Assembly (NCBI RefSeq): GCF_000963255.1
Contig: NZ_JYOV01000005.1
Coordinates: forward strand, 1 to 64,000
Direction of reading: 5' to 3'
DNA from: Streptococcus infantis
GTDB lineage: Bacteria; Bacillota; Bacilli; Lactobacillales; Streptococcaceae
Length of the DNA stretch: 64,000 nucleotides
Shown in pieces: positions 39,201-47,277 of this stretch; position 1 is the first letter of the stretch; the number at the start of each line of letters is the position of its first letter. The notes under the pieces are model-generated. The model was not told the origin of the DNA and did no database searches. It saw only the letters and a program-made list of their open reading frames with translations. Made by a program: the position numbers and the translations under genes.

Positions 39201-41402
39201 ACATACACGGTTCAAGCAGTTTTGGGAGAACGCTCAACACCAGTTTCAGATCCTGCCTCCATCGATGCCTTCAGTGAGTTGATGGATGACCGTGACAAAC
39301 GCATCCAGTACGGCTCTGCCTATGGAAACTGGGCTGACTCAGAACTTTTTGGTGGAACAGAGAAATACGCCGATATCTCAAATGGAAATTACTCCGATAA
39401 GGATGCGACTGCAACTATTCCTTTCAATGGACCTGGTATTGAAATCTACGGACTCAAGTCATCTCAATTGGGACTTGCTGACGTTACAATCGATGGCAAA
39501 TCTGTTGGAGAACTTGACTTCTATACAGCAGGAGCAACTGAAAAAGGTGTATTAATAGGACGTTACACAAATCTTTCTTCAGGTTCTCACCTCATGACCA
39601 TCACTGTTAAGCGCGAGCACAAAGGACGTACAAACGAGCGTGCAAAAATTTCTCTCGATTACTTCAAAGTCTTCCCAGGCCAAGGAGCAACTGTTGAGAA
39701 AATCGACGACCGTGACCCTCGTATCCAGTATGGTTCCATGTTTAAGGATTGGAGCGATGCAGAACTCTATGCTTCTACAGAAAAATACGCTGACATCAAC
39801 GCTGATGATAGCCTTGCTTCTGAAGCCACTGCAACCATCCCATTCTCTGGAACAGGTATCCGAATCTATGGATTAAAAACGGCATCACTAGGCAAGGCAC
39901 TTGTCACACTGGATGGAAAAGAGATGCCAGCCCTTGACTTCTACACTCCAGGAGCGACTGAAAAAGGAGCTTTGATTGGTGAATTCACCAATCTAGCTGA
40001 TGGTGATCACGTCCTAACTTTGAAAGTAGACCCTAATTCTCCAGAAGGGCGAAAGAAAATTTCTCTTGATTCCTTTGATATCTTAAAGGCACCATCTGTG
40101 TCTCTCGATAGCCCAAGCCTTGATCCTATTAAGTCCAAAGATAAGACTGTTACCTTAACCCTACCAACTGGTAATTGGGATGGAATCGCTGTGACCTTCC
40201 CTGGTATCAAGGATCCTCTTCTACTCAGAAAAGTCGATGATGACCATCTTGTCACATCAGGTGAACAAACTGTTCTAACCATTAAGGATAACAAGGTCCA
40301 ACTAGACATTCCTGAAACTACAGATCGTAAAGCTGGCAATCCGATAGAAGCTTATGCTATCCAAGGAAAAACAATAAGCAGCTCTGTTGTAACAGTATTT
40401 CCTAAGGATGAAACCAGTCCAGTGGAAGAAAAAATCCAAACAAGTAAAGGGGATGAGCCTGCTCCAGTAGTAACCATTCCTGAGTACACAGATCCTATTG
40501 GTACTGCTAGTGATCAGGAAGCACCTACTGTGGAAATTCCTGAATACACTGGTCCTATCGGAACTGCTGGGGATCAAGAAGCACCTACTGCGGAAAGACC
40601 TGAATACACTGGTCCTATCGGAACTGCTGGGGATCAAGAAGCACCTACCGTGGAAAGACCTGAATACACTGGTCCTATCGGAACTGTTGGAGATCAGGAA
40701 GCGCCTACTGTGGAAAGACCTGAATACACTGGTCCTATCGGAACTGTTGGGAATCAGAAAGCACCTACTGTGGAAAGACCTGAATACACTGGCCCTATCG
40801 GGACAGGTAGTGGTCAAGCCGCGCCAAGTAACACAGTTCCTGAGTTTAAACTCAAAGTATTGAAAGACAAGACTACAAGAGTTCAAGTTATTAGTGGAAC
40901 AACTGAACTAGGAGGCGCAAGCTACCTCGACAGTCAAAAAGTTGAAAATAAAGAACTCTTGGGCAAGAAATACGATGCTTACGCTCTTCAACTCAAGGAT
41001 AAAGATGGACAGCCAGTTCAACCAAAAGGTGCTGTACTCGTTCGACTACCAGTATCCGGTGATATTCAAGAACTCTATCAATTAACTTCAACAAGTGAAT
41101 TAAAACCACAAGAATTCACCATTCGAGACGGTATGATTGAGTTTATTACTTTTGACGTGAGCACCTACGCTATTGTTTACAAGACAGAAGACTCAACTGT
41201 TAAACCTGTTCCAGCTCATACGGAAGAAAGAAACCTAGAAACTACAAAACCATTGGTTGAAAGTAATGAAGCCAATGATCAGGTCTCTACGAATGACAAA
41301 CAACTCCCAGCCACAGGTGAACAAGCTAGCCCTCTCCTCTTTATGGCAAGTCTCAGCCTAGCCTTATCGGCTACCTTCTTACTAAAAGGTAAGAAAGATT
41401 AA
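36249..41402 (+). CDS. Wall-anchored alpha-L-fucosidase, GH95
   Basis: About 1717 residues from GTG 36249, placed 8 nt after AAGGAG; the frame's earlier start at 36213 sits on the cre-like site. YSIRK signal (CKYSIRKLSVGAASVLLGAV). The GH95 catalytic region spans about 120-880: LPVGNGEMGAKVFG, WNSDYHLNVNLQMNYWP with the paired Asn, and FQIDGNFGATSGMAEML with the catalytic Asp. GH95 enzymes remove alpha-1,2-fucose (or galactose) from host glycans. A fibronectin-III-like region (about 940-1015), two copies of a beta-sandwich module (starting DDRDKRIQYGSAYG and DDRDPRIQYGSMFK), six or seven 20-residue PEYTGPIG repeats, and LPATG with hydrophobic tail and KGKKD follow. Confidence 0.94.
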   Translation: MDKRYWEKACKYSIRKLSVGAASVLLGAVFLAAQGVAADGVEITESEATITETSAKPDTKVEEVLASNTETQPIAESAEKQTTPEAELPQTSSQSETSATTAPADNKESEKPELPVNKQEHYELHYNQPTAPSYDGWEKQALPVGNGEMGAKVFGLIGEERIQYNEKTLWSGGPQPDSQDYNGGNYKDRYKVLAEIRKALEDGDRQKAKQLAERNLVGPNNAQYGRYLAFGDIFMVFNNQKKGLENVTDYHRGLDISEAITTTSYTQDGTSFKRETFSSYPDDVTVTHLTKKGDKTLDFTLWNSLTEDLIANGDYSWENSKYKQGTVSVDSNGILLKGTVKDNGLKFASYLGIKTDGQVTAQDGYLTVTGASYATLLLSTKTNFAQNPKTNYRKDIDVEKTVKSIVEAAKAKDYETLKNDHIKDYQSLFNRVQLNLGGSKSNQTTKEALQTYNPTKGQKLEELFFQYGRYLLISSSRNRTDALPANLQGVWNAVDNPPWNSDYHLNVNLQMNYWPAYMSNLAETAKPMINYIDDMRYYGRIAAKEYAGIESKEGQENGWLVHTQATPFGWTTPGWNYYWGWSPAANAWMMQNVYDYYKFTKDETYLKEKIYPMLKETAKFWNSFLHYDKASDRWVSSPSYSPEHGTITIGNTFDQSLVWQLFHDYMEAANHLKIDQDLVTEVKAKFDKLKPLHINQDGRIKEWYEEDSPQFTNEGIENHHRHVSHLVGLFPGTLFGKDQPEYLEAARATLNHRGDGGTGWSKANKINLWARLLDGNRAHRLLAEQLRSSTLENLWDTHAPFQIDGNFGATSGMAEMLLQSHTGYIAPLPALPDAWKDGQVSGLVARGNFEVSMKWKEKNLETLSFLSNVGGDLVVDYPNIESSIIKINGKEVQASRLKDNRIQLATQKGDVITFENFPGRVTRLSALRKDSVTAELDFNTVEGASHYVIRRESKDENSQTPSVREFITNQTHFIDRSIDSSHAYTYTVQAVLGERSTPVSDPASIDAFSELMDDRDKRIQYGSAYGNWADSELFGGTEKYADISNGNYSDKDATATIPFNGPGIEIYGLKSSQLGLADVTIDGKSVGELDFYTAGATEKGVLIGRYTNLSSGSHLMTITVKREHKGRTNERAKISLDYFKVFPGQGATVEKIDDRDPRIQYGSMFKDWSDAELYASTEKYADINADDSLASEATATIPFSGTGIRIYGLKTASLGKALVTLDGKEMPALDFYTPGATEKGALIGEFTNLADGDHVLTLKVDPNSPEGRKKISLDSFDILKAPSVSLDSPSLDPIKSKDKTVTLTLPTGNWDGIAVTFPGIKDPLLLRKVDDDHLVTSGEQTVLTIKDNKVQLDIPETTDRKAGNPIEAYAIQGKTISSSVVTVFPKDETSPVEEKIQTSKGDEPAPVVTIPEYTDPIGTASDQEAPTVEIPEYTGPIGTAGDQEAPTAERPEYTGPIGTAGDQEAPTVERPEYTGPIGTVGDQEAPTVERPEYTGPIGTVGNQKAPTVERPEYTGPIGTGSGQAAPSNTVPEFKLKVLKDKTTRVQVISGTTELGGASYLDSQKVENKELLGKKYDAYALQLKDKDGQPVQPKGAVLVRLPVSGDIQELYQLTSTSELKPQEFTIRDGMIEFITFDVSTYAIVYKTEDSTVKPVPAHTEERNLETTKPLVESNEANDQVSTNDKQLPATGEQASPLLFMASLSLALSATFLLKGKKD
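40478..40842 (+). repeat. Tandem 60-bp (20-residue) PEYTGPIGT repeats
   Basis: Units of pattern PEYTGPIGTxGDQEAPTVER repeat in frame about six times in the wall-spanning part of the fucosidase, near-identical in DNA. Likely a cell-wall spacer prone to copy-number change. Confidence 0.9.
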
Positions 41403-41507
41403 TACTCTTCGAAAATCAAATTCAAACCACGTCAGCTTCGTCTTGCCGTACTCAAGTACAGCCTGCGGCTCGCTTCCTAGTTTGCTCTTTGATTTTCATT
41501 GAGTATA
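41402..41507 (+). repeat. BOX element, boxA-boxC form
   Basis: 106 bp, about 94% identical to the copy at 13135-13240 and in the same orientation. It begins ATACTCTTCGAAAATCAAA and ends TTTGATTTTCATTGAGTAT. Its first A is the last base of the fucosidase TAA stop. Confidence 0.9.
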
Positions 41508-41545
41508 AACATTGTCCCCCTAGGAATATTGATTTATTCCGCTAT

Positions 41546-41577
41546 AAAAAAGGATGGAAAATCATTCCATCCTTTTT
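41546..41577. terminator. Terminator downstream of the fucosidase gene
   Basis: AAAAAGGATGGA and TCCATCCTTTTT form a perfect bidirectional stem-loop after the BOX. Confidence 0.75.
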
Positions 41578-41648
41578 CAATTTCAATAATATACTTCAAA
41601 CCAAATCCTGTTCACATCTTTTGCAAATGATTTGATGGGGTAGATTAT

Positions 41649-41684
41649 CGATAGAACAAGTCTTGATGTTCTATCGTTTTTTTT
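41649..41684 (+). terminator. Second terminator-like hairpin
   Basis: CGATAGAACA and TGTTCTATCG pair around 8 nt, followed by T8. A classic terminator on the plus strand but with no gene directly before it, possibly a relic of lost sequence. Confidence 0.7.
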
Positions 41685-41691
41685 ACAACCA

Positions 41692-41763
41692 CTACTTCCG
41701 TTTTCTTGCGATTAGGTGAATAGGTGTCCCTTCAAAGACAAAGGCCTTGCGGATTTGATTTTC
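41692..41763 (-). pseudogene. Duplicated 3' end of der (about 23 codons with stop)
   Basis: This segment matches the true der end (42198-42269) in 68 of 72 bases in the same orientation. All four differences are silent: Gly GGA/GGG, Arg CGT/CGG, Lys AAA/AAG and stop TAA/TAG. The match stops at a junction with the left end of a BOX element (GATTTTCGAAGAGTAT, 41757-41772, reverse orientation). It has no start and cannot be translated independently. Confidence 0.88.
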
Positions 41764-41772
41764 GAAGAGTAT
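41757..41772 (-). repeat. BOX terminus remnant
   Basis: GATTTTCGAAGAGTAT is the reverse complement of the first 16 bases of the two BOX elements here. It is fused to the der 3' copy and ends 3 bp before the stop codon of the small membrane protein gene. Confidence 0.7.
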
Positions 41773-41775
41773 AAA

Positions 41776-42114
41776 TCAATGCCTTCCGCCTTTAGATTTC
41801 CCTAACTCCCGTCTCAAACGAAACATTTTTTTGAAGAAGATGTAGTCTAGCCAGTCACTGCCTAGAGATAGGACTATCAACAGCAACCAAACACCCCAAG
41901 CACTCATATCTGATTCATGTTTGAGAACAATAGGGAAAAATAAGAATGAAAAAATTGTCAGATCCAGACTAAACAGAGCTAAAAGGGAAAAATAAATCCA
42001 GTAGAAATAGTAGATAATGGGGAAAAAGTTACTGTTTCTATCAGCATTGTCTATCCAATAGAAAAAGCAAAAGCAAGGAAATAAGAGTATCAATTGATTA
42101 AACGACAGTTTCAT
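41776..42114 (-). CDS. Small hypothetical membrane protein
   Basis: 112 residues from ATG 42114, which follows GAGGTG by 6 nt; the longer GTG start at 42123 lies inside that ribosome-binding site. Three to four hydrophobic segments (LILLFPCFCFF, FPIIYYFYWIYFSLLALFSL, WGVWLLLIVLSL) and a basic tail (RRELGKSKGGRH). No family recognised. The gene is bracketed by direct copies of the der 3' end, so it may be imported sequence. Confidence 0.6.
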   Translation of the reverse strand: MKLSFNQLILLFPCFCFFYWIDNADRNSNFFPIIYYFYWIYFSLLALFSLDLTIFSFLFFPIVLKHESDMSAWGVWLLLIVLSLGSDWLDYIFFKKMFRLRRELGKSKGGRH

Positions 42115-42160
42115 TATCGACACCTCTTTTCGATAGCGTTTTCTTTACCTTAATTCTATC

Positions 42161-42189
42161 AAAAAAATCTGGAAATGACATTCCAGATT
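42161..42189 (-). terminator. Terminator of der
   Basis: AATCTGGAA and TTCCAGATT stem with T-rich 3' side on the minus strand, 9 nt after the der stop. Confidence 0.8.
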
Positions 42190-42197
42190 CTACTTTT

Positions 42198-43508
42198 TTA
42201 TTTACGTTTTCTTGCGATTAGGTGAATAGGTGTTCCTTCAAAGACAAAGGCCTTGCGGATTTGATTTTCCAAGAAACGCAAGTAAGAGAAGTGCATGAGT
42301 TCTTCTTCGTTGACAAAGATAACAAAGGTTGGTGGTTTGGTTGCCACTTGGGTCGCATAGAAAATCTTAAGGCGCTTCCCTTTGTCTGTTGGTGTTGGAT
42401 TGATGGCAATGGCATCCATAATCACATCGTTCAAGACAGCTGATGGAATACGTGTATTTTGACTTTCACTGATTTGCTTAATCATCTCAGGCAACTTGTG
42501 GAGACGTTGCTTGGTCAAAGCTGATACAAAGATAATCGGTGCGTAAGGCAGGTATTGGAACTGCTCACGGATATCTTCCTCCCAGTTTTTCATGGTGTGG
42601 TTGTCTTTTTCAAGAGTATCCCACTTATTGACCACGATGATCATCCCTTTACCAGCTTCGTGGGCAAAACCTGCGATACGCTTGTCATACTCACGGATGC
42701 CTTCCTCGGCATTGAGGACCATCAAGACTACATCTGAACGGTCAATAGCACGCATGGCACGCATGACAGAGTATTTCTCAGTATTTTCATAGACTTTACC
42801 AGATTTACGCATACCAGCAGTATCAATCATGGTAAACTCTTGACCGTCAGCATCTGTAAAATGGGTATCAATGGCATCACGAGTTGTACCAGCTACAGGG
42901 CTAGCAATGACGCGGTCTTCTCCCAAGATGGCATTGATCAAGCTAGATTTTCCGACATTTGGACGTCCAATCAAGCTGAATTTAATGACATCTGGATTTT
43001 CTTCTTCGACTTCATGCGGGAGATTTTCCACAATAGCATCCAGCACATCCCCTGTCCCGATACCATGAACAGATGAAATCGGTAGTGGTTCGCCCAAACC
43101 TAGAGCATAGAAATCATAGATATCATTTCGCATCTCTGGGTTGTCAACCTTGTTAACGGCTAGGATAACTGGTTTATGAGTTTTATAAAGTTTACGGGCA
43201 ACGTATTCGTCCGCATCTGTAATTCCTTCTTTACCAGACACGACAAAGACGATAACATCTGCTTCTTCCATGGCAATTTCTGCCTGGTGCTTGATTTGTT
43301 CCATGAAAGGCGCATCGACATCATCGATCCCCCCAGTATCAATCATACTAAAAGAACGGTTAAGCCACTCACCTGTGGCATAGATACGATCTCGCGTTAC
43401 ACCTTCAACATCTTCTACGATTGAGATGCGTTCTCCCGCGATACGGTTAAATAGGGTTGATTTCCCAACATTGGGACGTCCCACAATGGCAACAGTTGGT
43501 AAGGCCAT
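42198..43508 (-). CDS. der: Ribosome assembly GTPase Der (EngA)
   Basis: 436 residues. Tandem GTPase domains: G1 [15 protein letters not shown] at about 9 and [15 protein letters not shown] at about 180, G3 DTGG and DTAG, G4 NKVD and NKWD, and a C-terminal KH-like domain ([20 protein letters not shown]) ending in RKRK. Essential for 50S maturation. Last gene of the nrdR-dnaB-dnaI-nitroreductase-der series. A 72-bp copy of its 3' end lies about 0.5 kb downstream. Confidence 0.97.
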   Translation of the reverse strand: MALPTVAIVGRPNVGKSTLFNRIAGERISIVEDVEGVTRDRIYATGEWLNRSFSMIDTGGIDDVDAPFMEQIKHQAEIAMEEADVIVFVVSGKEGITDADEYVARKLYKTHKPVILAVNKVDNPEMRNDIYDFYALGLGEPLPISSVHGIGTGDVLDAIVENLPHEVEEENPDVIKFSLIGRPNVGKSSLINAILGEDRVIASPVAGTTRDAIDTHFTDADGQEFTMIDTAGMRKSGKVYENTEKYSVMRAMRAIDRSDVVLMVLNAEEGIREYDKRIAGFAHEAGKGMIIVVNKWDTLEKDNHTMKNWEEDIREQFQYLPYAPIIFVSALTKQRLHKLPEMIKQISESQNTRIPSAVLNDVIMDAIAINPTPTDKGKRLKIFYATQVATKPPTFVIFVNEEELMHFSYLRFLENQIRKAFVFEGTPIHLIARKRK

Positions 43509-43521
43509 GTTTTCTCACTTT

Positions 43522-44235
43522 CTACAATAACTTCTTCTGCTCAAGATTTTCTCGAGTCGAGCTTGGTTCTGGATTGCCGAATTGCTCTGCCAAACGTTGA
43601 CTCCAAGTTGTAGTCGCACGCGCACCTGCATATTCAGTCTGTACACGGTCATAGGCTTCAATATCCTCAGTTGACTGCTCTTGGTATTCTTCCTCAAAGA
43701 CAACATTCTCAAGTGGCAATCTTGGTTTTACATCATGCTTTTGATTTGGCACACCTAGTGCAATCCCAAATACTGGATAGGTATAGTCTGGAAGCTTAAA
43801 CAATTCTGCTAATTCAACAGACTTGTAACGCACCAAACCGATAATCACTCCACCGTAGCCTAGGCTTTCTGCCGCAAGCAAGGTATTTTGCCCAGCCAAA
43901 GCCGCATCTACCGAAGTGATAAGGAGTCCTTCCACCCCTTGAGGTTGGAAAACATCCGTATGGAGACGAGTCCCTTTTTCTGCACGGTTCAGGTCACCGA
44001 CAAAGAGGAGAAAGGCAGCAGACTGGCGAATCGCTTCTTGAGGAACGAACTCAAATAAGGCATCCTTCTTTTCTTGACTTCTAACTACAATCACAGAATA
44101 GGATTGGAAATTTTTCCAAGAAGAAGCCATTTGTCCTGCAGACAAAATGGTATTTAAATCTTCTTGGGGAATCTCTTGCTCCTTAAATCTACGCACTGAA
44201 GTATGAGCCTTCATTAATTTGATTGTTTCTGTCAT
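43522..44235 (-). CDS. NfrA-type nitroreductase / NADPH-dependent FMN oxidoreductase
   Basis: 237 residues. Nitroreductase-fold flavoprotein: HTSVRRFKEQEIP (FMN phosphate contacts), GQMASSWKNFQSYSVIVV, and AAESLGYGGVIIGLVR. It resembles Bacillus NfrA1/YwcG-type oxidoreductases that reduce flavins, nitro compounds or disulfides. The substrate is not predictable. It overlaps dnaI by 4 nt. Confidence 0.88.
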   Translation of the reverse strand: MTETIKLMKAHTSVRRFKEQEIPQEDLNTILSAGQMASSWKNFQSYSVIVVRSQEKKDALFEFVPQEAIRQSAAFLLFVGDLNRAEKGTRLHTDVFQPQGVEGLLITSVDAALAGQNTLLAAESLGYGGVIIGLVRYKSVELAELFKLPDYTYPVFGIALGVPNQKHDVKPRLPLENVVFEEEYQEQSTEDIEAYDRVQTEYAGARATTTWSQRLAEQFGNPEPSSTRENLEQKKLL

Positions 44236-45128
44236 CGGCGGTTTTCTCCTTCAAGTCTGGTTTCCTCTGCTAAATAGCGAATGCGTTCCATGACGCGTCT
44301 AGCTTCCCAGGTTTCGTCATTTCCGTTTTTCCCTTTAGCGAAATGCTTCTCCAAATCTTCAAAGTTGAAGTTGGAGGTGAAAAAGGTCGGTAAATCTTCC
44401 TGCATACGATATTGGAGGATAACCTGCAGGATCTCGTCACGCACCCAAGCTGTTGATTGCTCAGCACCAATATCATCTAAAATCAAAACTTCAGCCAGCT
44501 TAATCTCGTCCACCAAGGTCTTAACATTGCCATCACCAATGGCATTTTTGACATCGATGACAAAACTAGGATAGTGGAGGAGAGTTGATGAAACACCACG
44601 TTTTTCTGACAAATCATGGGCTAGGGCAGCCGCCATGAAACTTTTACCCACACCAAAGTCTCCATATAAGTAGAGACCTTTTCGAATAGCTGGATATTGC
44701 TCCACAAAGGCTAGGAGCTTTTCAAAAACTGGCAAGCGTCCCAAATCATCCAAATCTACTTGAGCTAAGCTAGCTTTTTTAAGACTAGCTGGAAGATTGA
44801 TTAGCTTGAGACGGTTTTTAATCGCCGCTTCTTTTTCTGCTGCGATTAGCTCCGGAGTCTCTTCATAAGAGACATCTGCATAGCCATGGTTCATGATTAG
44901 GATAGGCTTGTAGCCACGGGCAATATAGTCTGTATCTCCTCGGAGGAACTTATCTCTCTCAGTGATGTATTGGTTAAACTTGGAAATACTTCGGTTCAAC
45001 TCCTCCTGACTGAGGGATTCTTTCTGGATAAAGGCCGCAACATCAGGGTCTTTCACAATTTGCTGGACTAAATCCTGATACTGAAATCGGCTTGGTTGAC
45101 GCTTAAGTACGTCTCCGACACTTTCCAT
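44232..45128 (-). CDS. dnaI: Primosomal protein / helicase loader DnaI
   Basis: 298 residues. AAA+ ATPase loading replicative helicase. Walker A YGDFGVGKSFMAAAL at about 167, Walker B LILDDIGAE, and a sensor region TFFTSNFNFEDLEKH. The N-terminal helicase-binding part (about 1-100) is Firmicutes-specific. It starts directly after dnaB. Confidence 0.95.
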   Translation of the reverse strand: MESVGDVLKRQPSRFQYQDLVQQIVKDPDVAAFIQKESLSQEELNRSISKFNQYITERDKFLRGDTDYIARGYKPILIMNHGYADVSYEETPELIAAEKEAAIKNRLKLINLPASLKKASLAQVDLDDLGRLPVFEKLLAFVEQYPAIRKGLYLYGDFGVGKSFMAAALAHDLSEKRGVSSTLLHYPSFVIDVKNAIGDGNVKTLVDEIKLAEVLILDDIGAEQSTAWVRDEILQVILQYRMQEDLPTFFTSNFNFEDLEKHFAKGKNGNDETWEARRVMERIRYLAEETRLEGENRR

Positions 45129-46295
45129 CTAGTCTCCTCCTTTTTCTAATCGAGCTAACATTTCTTTTTTCTTACGTTCTAGTTCTAAGCGAGTTTCTTC
45201 GCTGGTTTCATTCTTATATTCAGGATTGCTCCATTTAGGCACATTGGTTTTTGCTGGGGCAGTCTGATTCTGCTTTTGCGTTTTTGCTTTTTGGCCACGT
45301 TCACGAATACGGATGACAGCCTCCTCGGCACTACGAATATTTTGATAGGCGTAGTCATTAGCCACCTTCATGGCGTATTTTTCATTGATATTGGCTGAAT
45401 CAACCTTATTAAATGTTAGGAGCAAGATAACATTGATCACTTCATCCAGCAAACCCAAGGCTGCCATCTGCTGGAGAAGGTCCCGTTCAGTCTGAGTAAT
45501 ATTTCCCTTGCGAGTCTGCTTAATCTCAGCAAGGAACTGCAAGGCTGTCTTTTTCTTAGCCTCTCGGATAATGGTCGCCTCCTTGGGACTAAAGTCAGAA
45601 GTCACAGGCTTTTGCGCTATCTTTTCACGGATGCGTTTGACAGAAATCACTTGCGACACTGCTGTAGCTTTGGCTACTTGATAAGTCTCAAACCAGGTCC
45701 ATTTCTGCTCATCAGCTATTGCAAACAAGGCCAAAACATCCGAAGTCTCATCTTGAAAACGAAGACCATCACGAGCCATGAGCTGACGGAAATGCTCCAA
45801 ATCAAAATCATCTGCTGCAGGCTGACTGCTAGAGGTTTCTTGACTCGCAGACTCAGATAACTGAGGAAAGATTTGACTCAAGGCCACCGAGATAGGCTCT
45901 CCCTCAATACTTGCCTGTCTCATGGCTGCAACCGCACTATCCCCAATCATTTTTTCTAACAAGGTCCGATAAACTGTATGTTGTAAAAATTCTTGAGTTG
46001 ATAAGGGAGGATGGAGTAACAAGTTATAGGCCTCCCCCTGCTGATAGAGGGTCACCAATTTCATGGCTGTCAGAGTTTTAAAAGCCTTTAAAAGGGTATC
46101 CATCCCAAAATTCAGATGATTGAGCATGGCTGCAAAGAGATGTTCCTTTTGACCACCATCCCAAAAAGTCACAGCATAAAGATAGAGGCTCAGCGCCTCC
46201 TGACCGATAATCGGGAGGTAGCACTGCACCATTGATGAGGTATCTTGCGACACCCGATTATTCTTTACAAAAGAAAAACGGTCATTTGGCTTCAT
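45129..46295 (-). CDS. dnaB: Replication initiation and membrane attachment protein DnaB (Firmicutes type)
   Basis: 388 residues. DnaB/DnaD-like helicase co-loader, not the helicase. The N-terminal winged-helix region (LPIIGQEALSLYLYAVTFWD) and later DDB2-type motif near 300-350 (INEKYAMKVANDYAYQNIRS) match the family. It is placed between nrdR and dnaI as in other streptococci. Confidence 0.92.
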   Translation of the reverse strand: MKPNDRFSFVKNNRVSQDTSSMVQCYLPIIGQEALSLYLYAVTFWDGGQKEHLFAAMLNHLNFGMDTLLKAFKTLTAMKLVTLYQQGEAYNLLLHPPLSTQEFLQHTVYRTLLEKMIGDSAVAAMRQASIEGEPISVALSQIFPQLSESASQETSSSQPAADDFDLEHFRQLMARDGLRFQDETSDVLALFAIADEQKWTWFETYQVAKATAVSQVISVKRIREKIAQKPVTSDFSPKEATIIREAKKKTALQFLAEIKQTRKGNITQTERDLLQQMAALGLLDEVINVILLLTFNKVDSANINEKYAMKVANDYAYQNIRSAEEAVIRIRERGQKAKTQKQNQTAPAKTNVPKWSNPEYKNETSEETRLELERKKKEMLARLEKGGD

Positions 46296-46769
46296 TTATT
46301 TTTCCTTTTTCTTTTTAGAGGATTGTGTAATCTGCTGGAGTAGGCTTTCAAGCTCACTCACATCCTTAAAGCTACGGTAAACGCTGGCAAAACGTACATA
46401 AGTAATCTCATCTAACTCTGCTAACTCTTCCATAACCAAGGAGCCAATAACCTCACTCTGAATTTCATTTTCATTGCGACTACGGAGTTTTTGTTCGATG
46501 CGATTGACCACCATGCCAATTTCATCACTGGACACTGGACGTTTCTGGGCTGAACGAATAATCCCGTTAAAGATTTTATCTCTTGAAAATTGTTCCCGTG
46601 TACCATCTTTTTTGACCACAACTAGTGTTCTCTCTTCAACACGTTCATAGGTTGTAAAACGATGCTGACACTCTTCACACTCACGTCTTCTTCTGATTGT
46701 ATTTCCTTCTTCAGCCTGGCGACTATCGATCACACTTGATTTTGTAGCACCACATTTTGGACAACGCAT
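46296..46769 (-). CDS. nrdR: Transcriptional repressor NrdR
   Basis: 157 residues from ATG 46769, chosen because AGGAGGG precedes it; the open frame runs to 46799. The zinc ribbon MRCPKCG with [15 protein letters not shown] is followed by an ATP-cone ([20 protein letters not shown]). It represses ribonucleotide reductase genes in response to dATP/ATP. First gene of the dnaB-dnaI cluster. Confidence 0.96.
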   Translation of the reverse strand: MRCPKCGATKSSVIDSRQAEEGNTIRRRRECEECQHRFTTYERVEERTLVVVKKDGTREQFSRDKIFNGIIRSAQKRPVSSDEIGMVVNRIEQKLRSRNENEIQSEVIGSLVMEELAELDEITYVRFASVYRSFKDVSELESLLQQITQSSKKKKEK

Positions 46770-46797
46770 GCCTTTCCCTCCTTGTCGTTTTCTTTTC

Positions 46798-46825
46798 ATT
46801 ATACCATTTTTTAAACAATTCCCAA
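46798..46825 (-). promoter_or_regulatory. Promoter of nrdR
   Basis: Minus strand TTGGGA (46825-46820), 16 nt, TATAAT (46803-46798) with a TGG extended -10. Confidence 0.6.
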
Positions 46826-46843
46826 AATAATTCTCCTTTTAGC

Positions 46844-46872
46844 TTGACAAGTTTTTTGTTTTGTTGTATTAT
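46844..46872 (+). promoter_or_regulatory. Promoter of the GntR-ABC operon
   Basis: TTGACA (46844-46849), 17 nt, TATTAT (46867-46872), strong. The dyad TAATT...AATTA around 46875-46895 is a candidate autoregulatory operator. Confidence 0.7.
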
Positions 46873-46908
46873 TGAATTAACACAAAGGTAATTAGAAAGG
46901 AGATCGTG

Positions 46909-47274
46909 ATGTCTTGGACATTTGATAACAATAAACCCATTTATTTGCAGATTATGGAGAAAATCAAATTGCAGATTATTTCTCATAAACTCGAGCCCAA
47001 TCAACAGCTTCCAACCGTTAGAGAATTGGCTAGCGAGGCAGGTGTCAATCCCAACACCATCCAGCGCGCCCTATCGGACTTGGAGAGAGAAGGCTTTGTC
47101 TATACCAAGCGGACATCTGGACGCTTTGTCACAGAGGATTTGGACTTGATCCTCCAATCCCGTAAGCAACTGTCAGAAGAACAGCTGCAACAGTTTGTAA
47201 CAGGCATGGTAGAATTTGGCTATGAAAAAGAAGAACTACCGACTGTTTTGAGAGATTATATTGAAGGAGTTTAA
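46909..47274 (+). CDS. GntR-family regulator, YtrA subfamily
   Basis: 121 residues from ATG 46909; a GTG lies one codon earlier. The winged helix spans about 10-75 (PIYLQIMEKIKLQIISHKLE, ELASEAGVNPNTIQRALSDL). The short C-terminus without effector domain is typical of YtrA, whose genes sit in front of the ABC transporters they control. It is followed after 3 nt by the ATPase gene. Confidence 0.92.
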   Translation: MSWTFDNNKPIYLQIMEKIKLQIISHKLEPNQQLPTVRELASEAGVNPNTIQRALSDLEREGFVYTKRTSGRFVTEDLDLILQSRKQLSEEQLQQFVTGMVEFGYEKEELPTVLRDYIEGV

Positions 47275-47277
47275 ACT

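Noticed and set aside
40302-40886. 194-codon minus-strand frame across the PEYTG repeats
   Set aside because: Antisense shadow of the repeat region; Arg/Ser-rich low-complexity translation and no ribosome-binding site.
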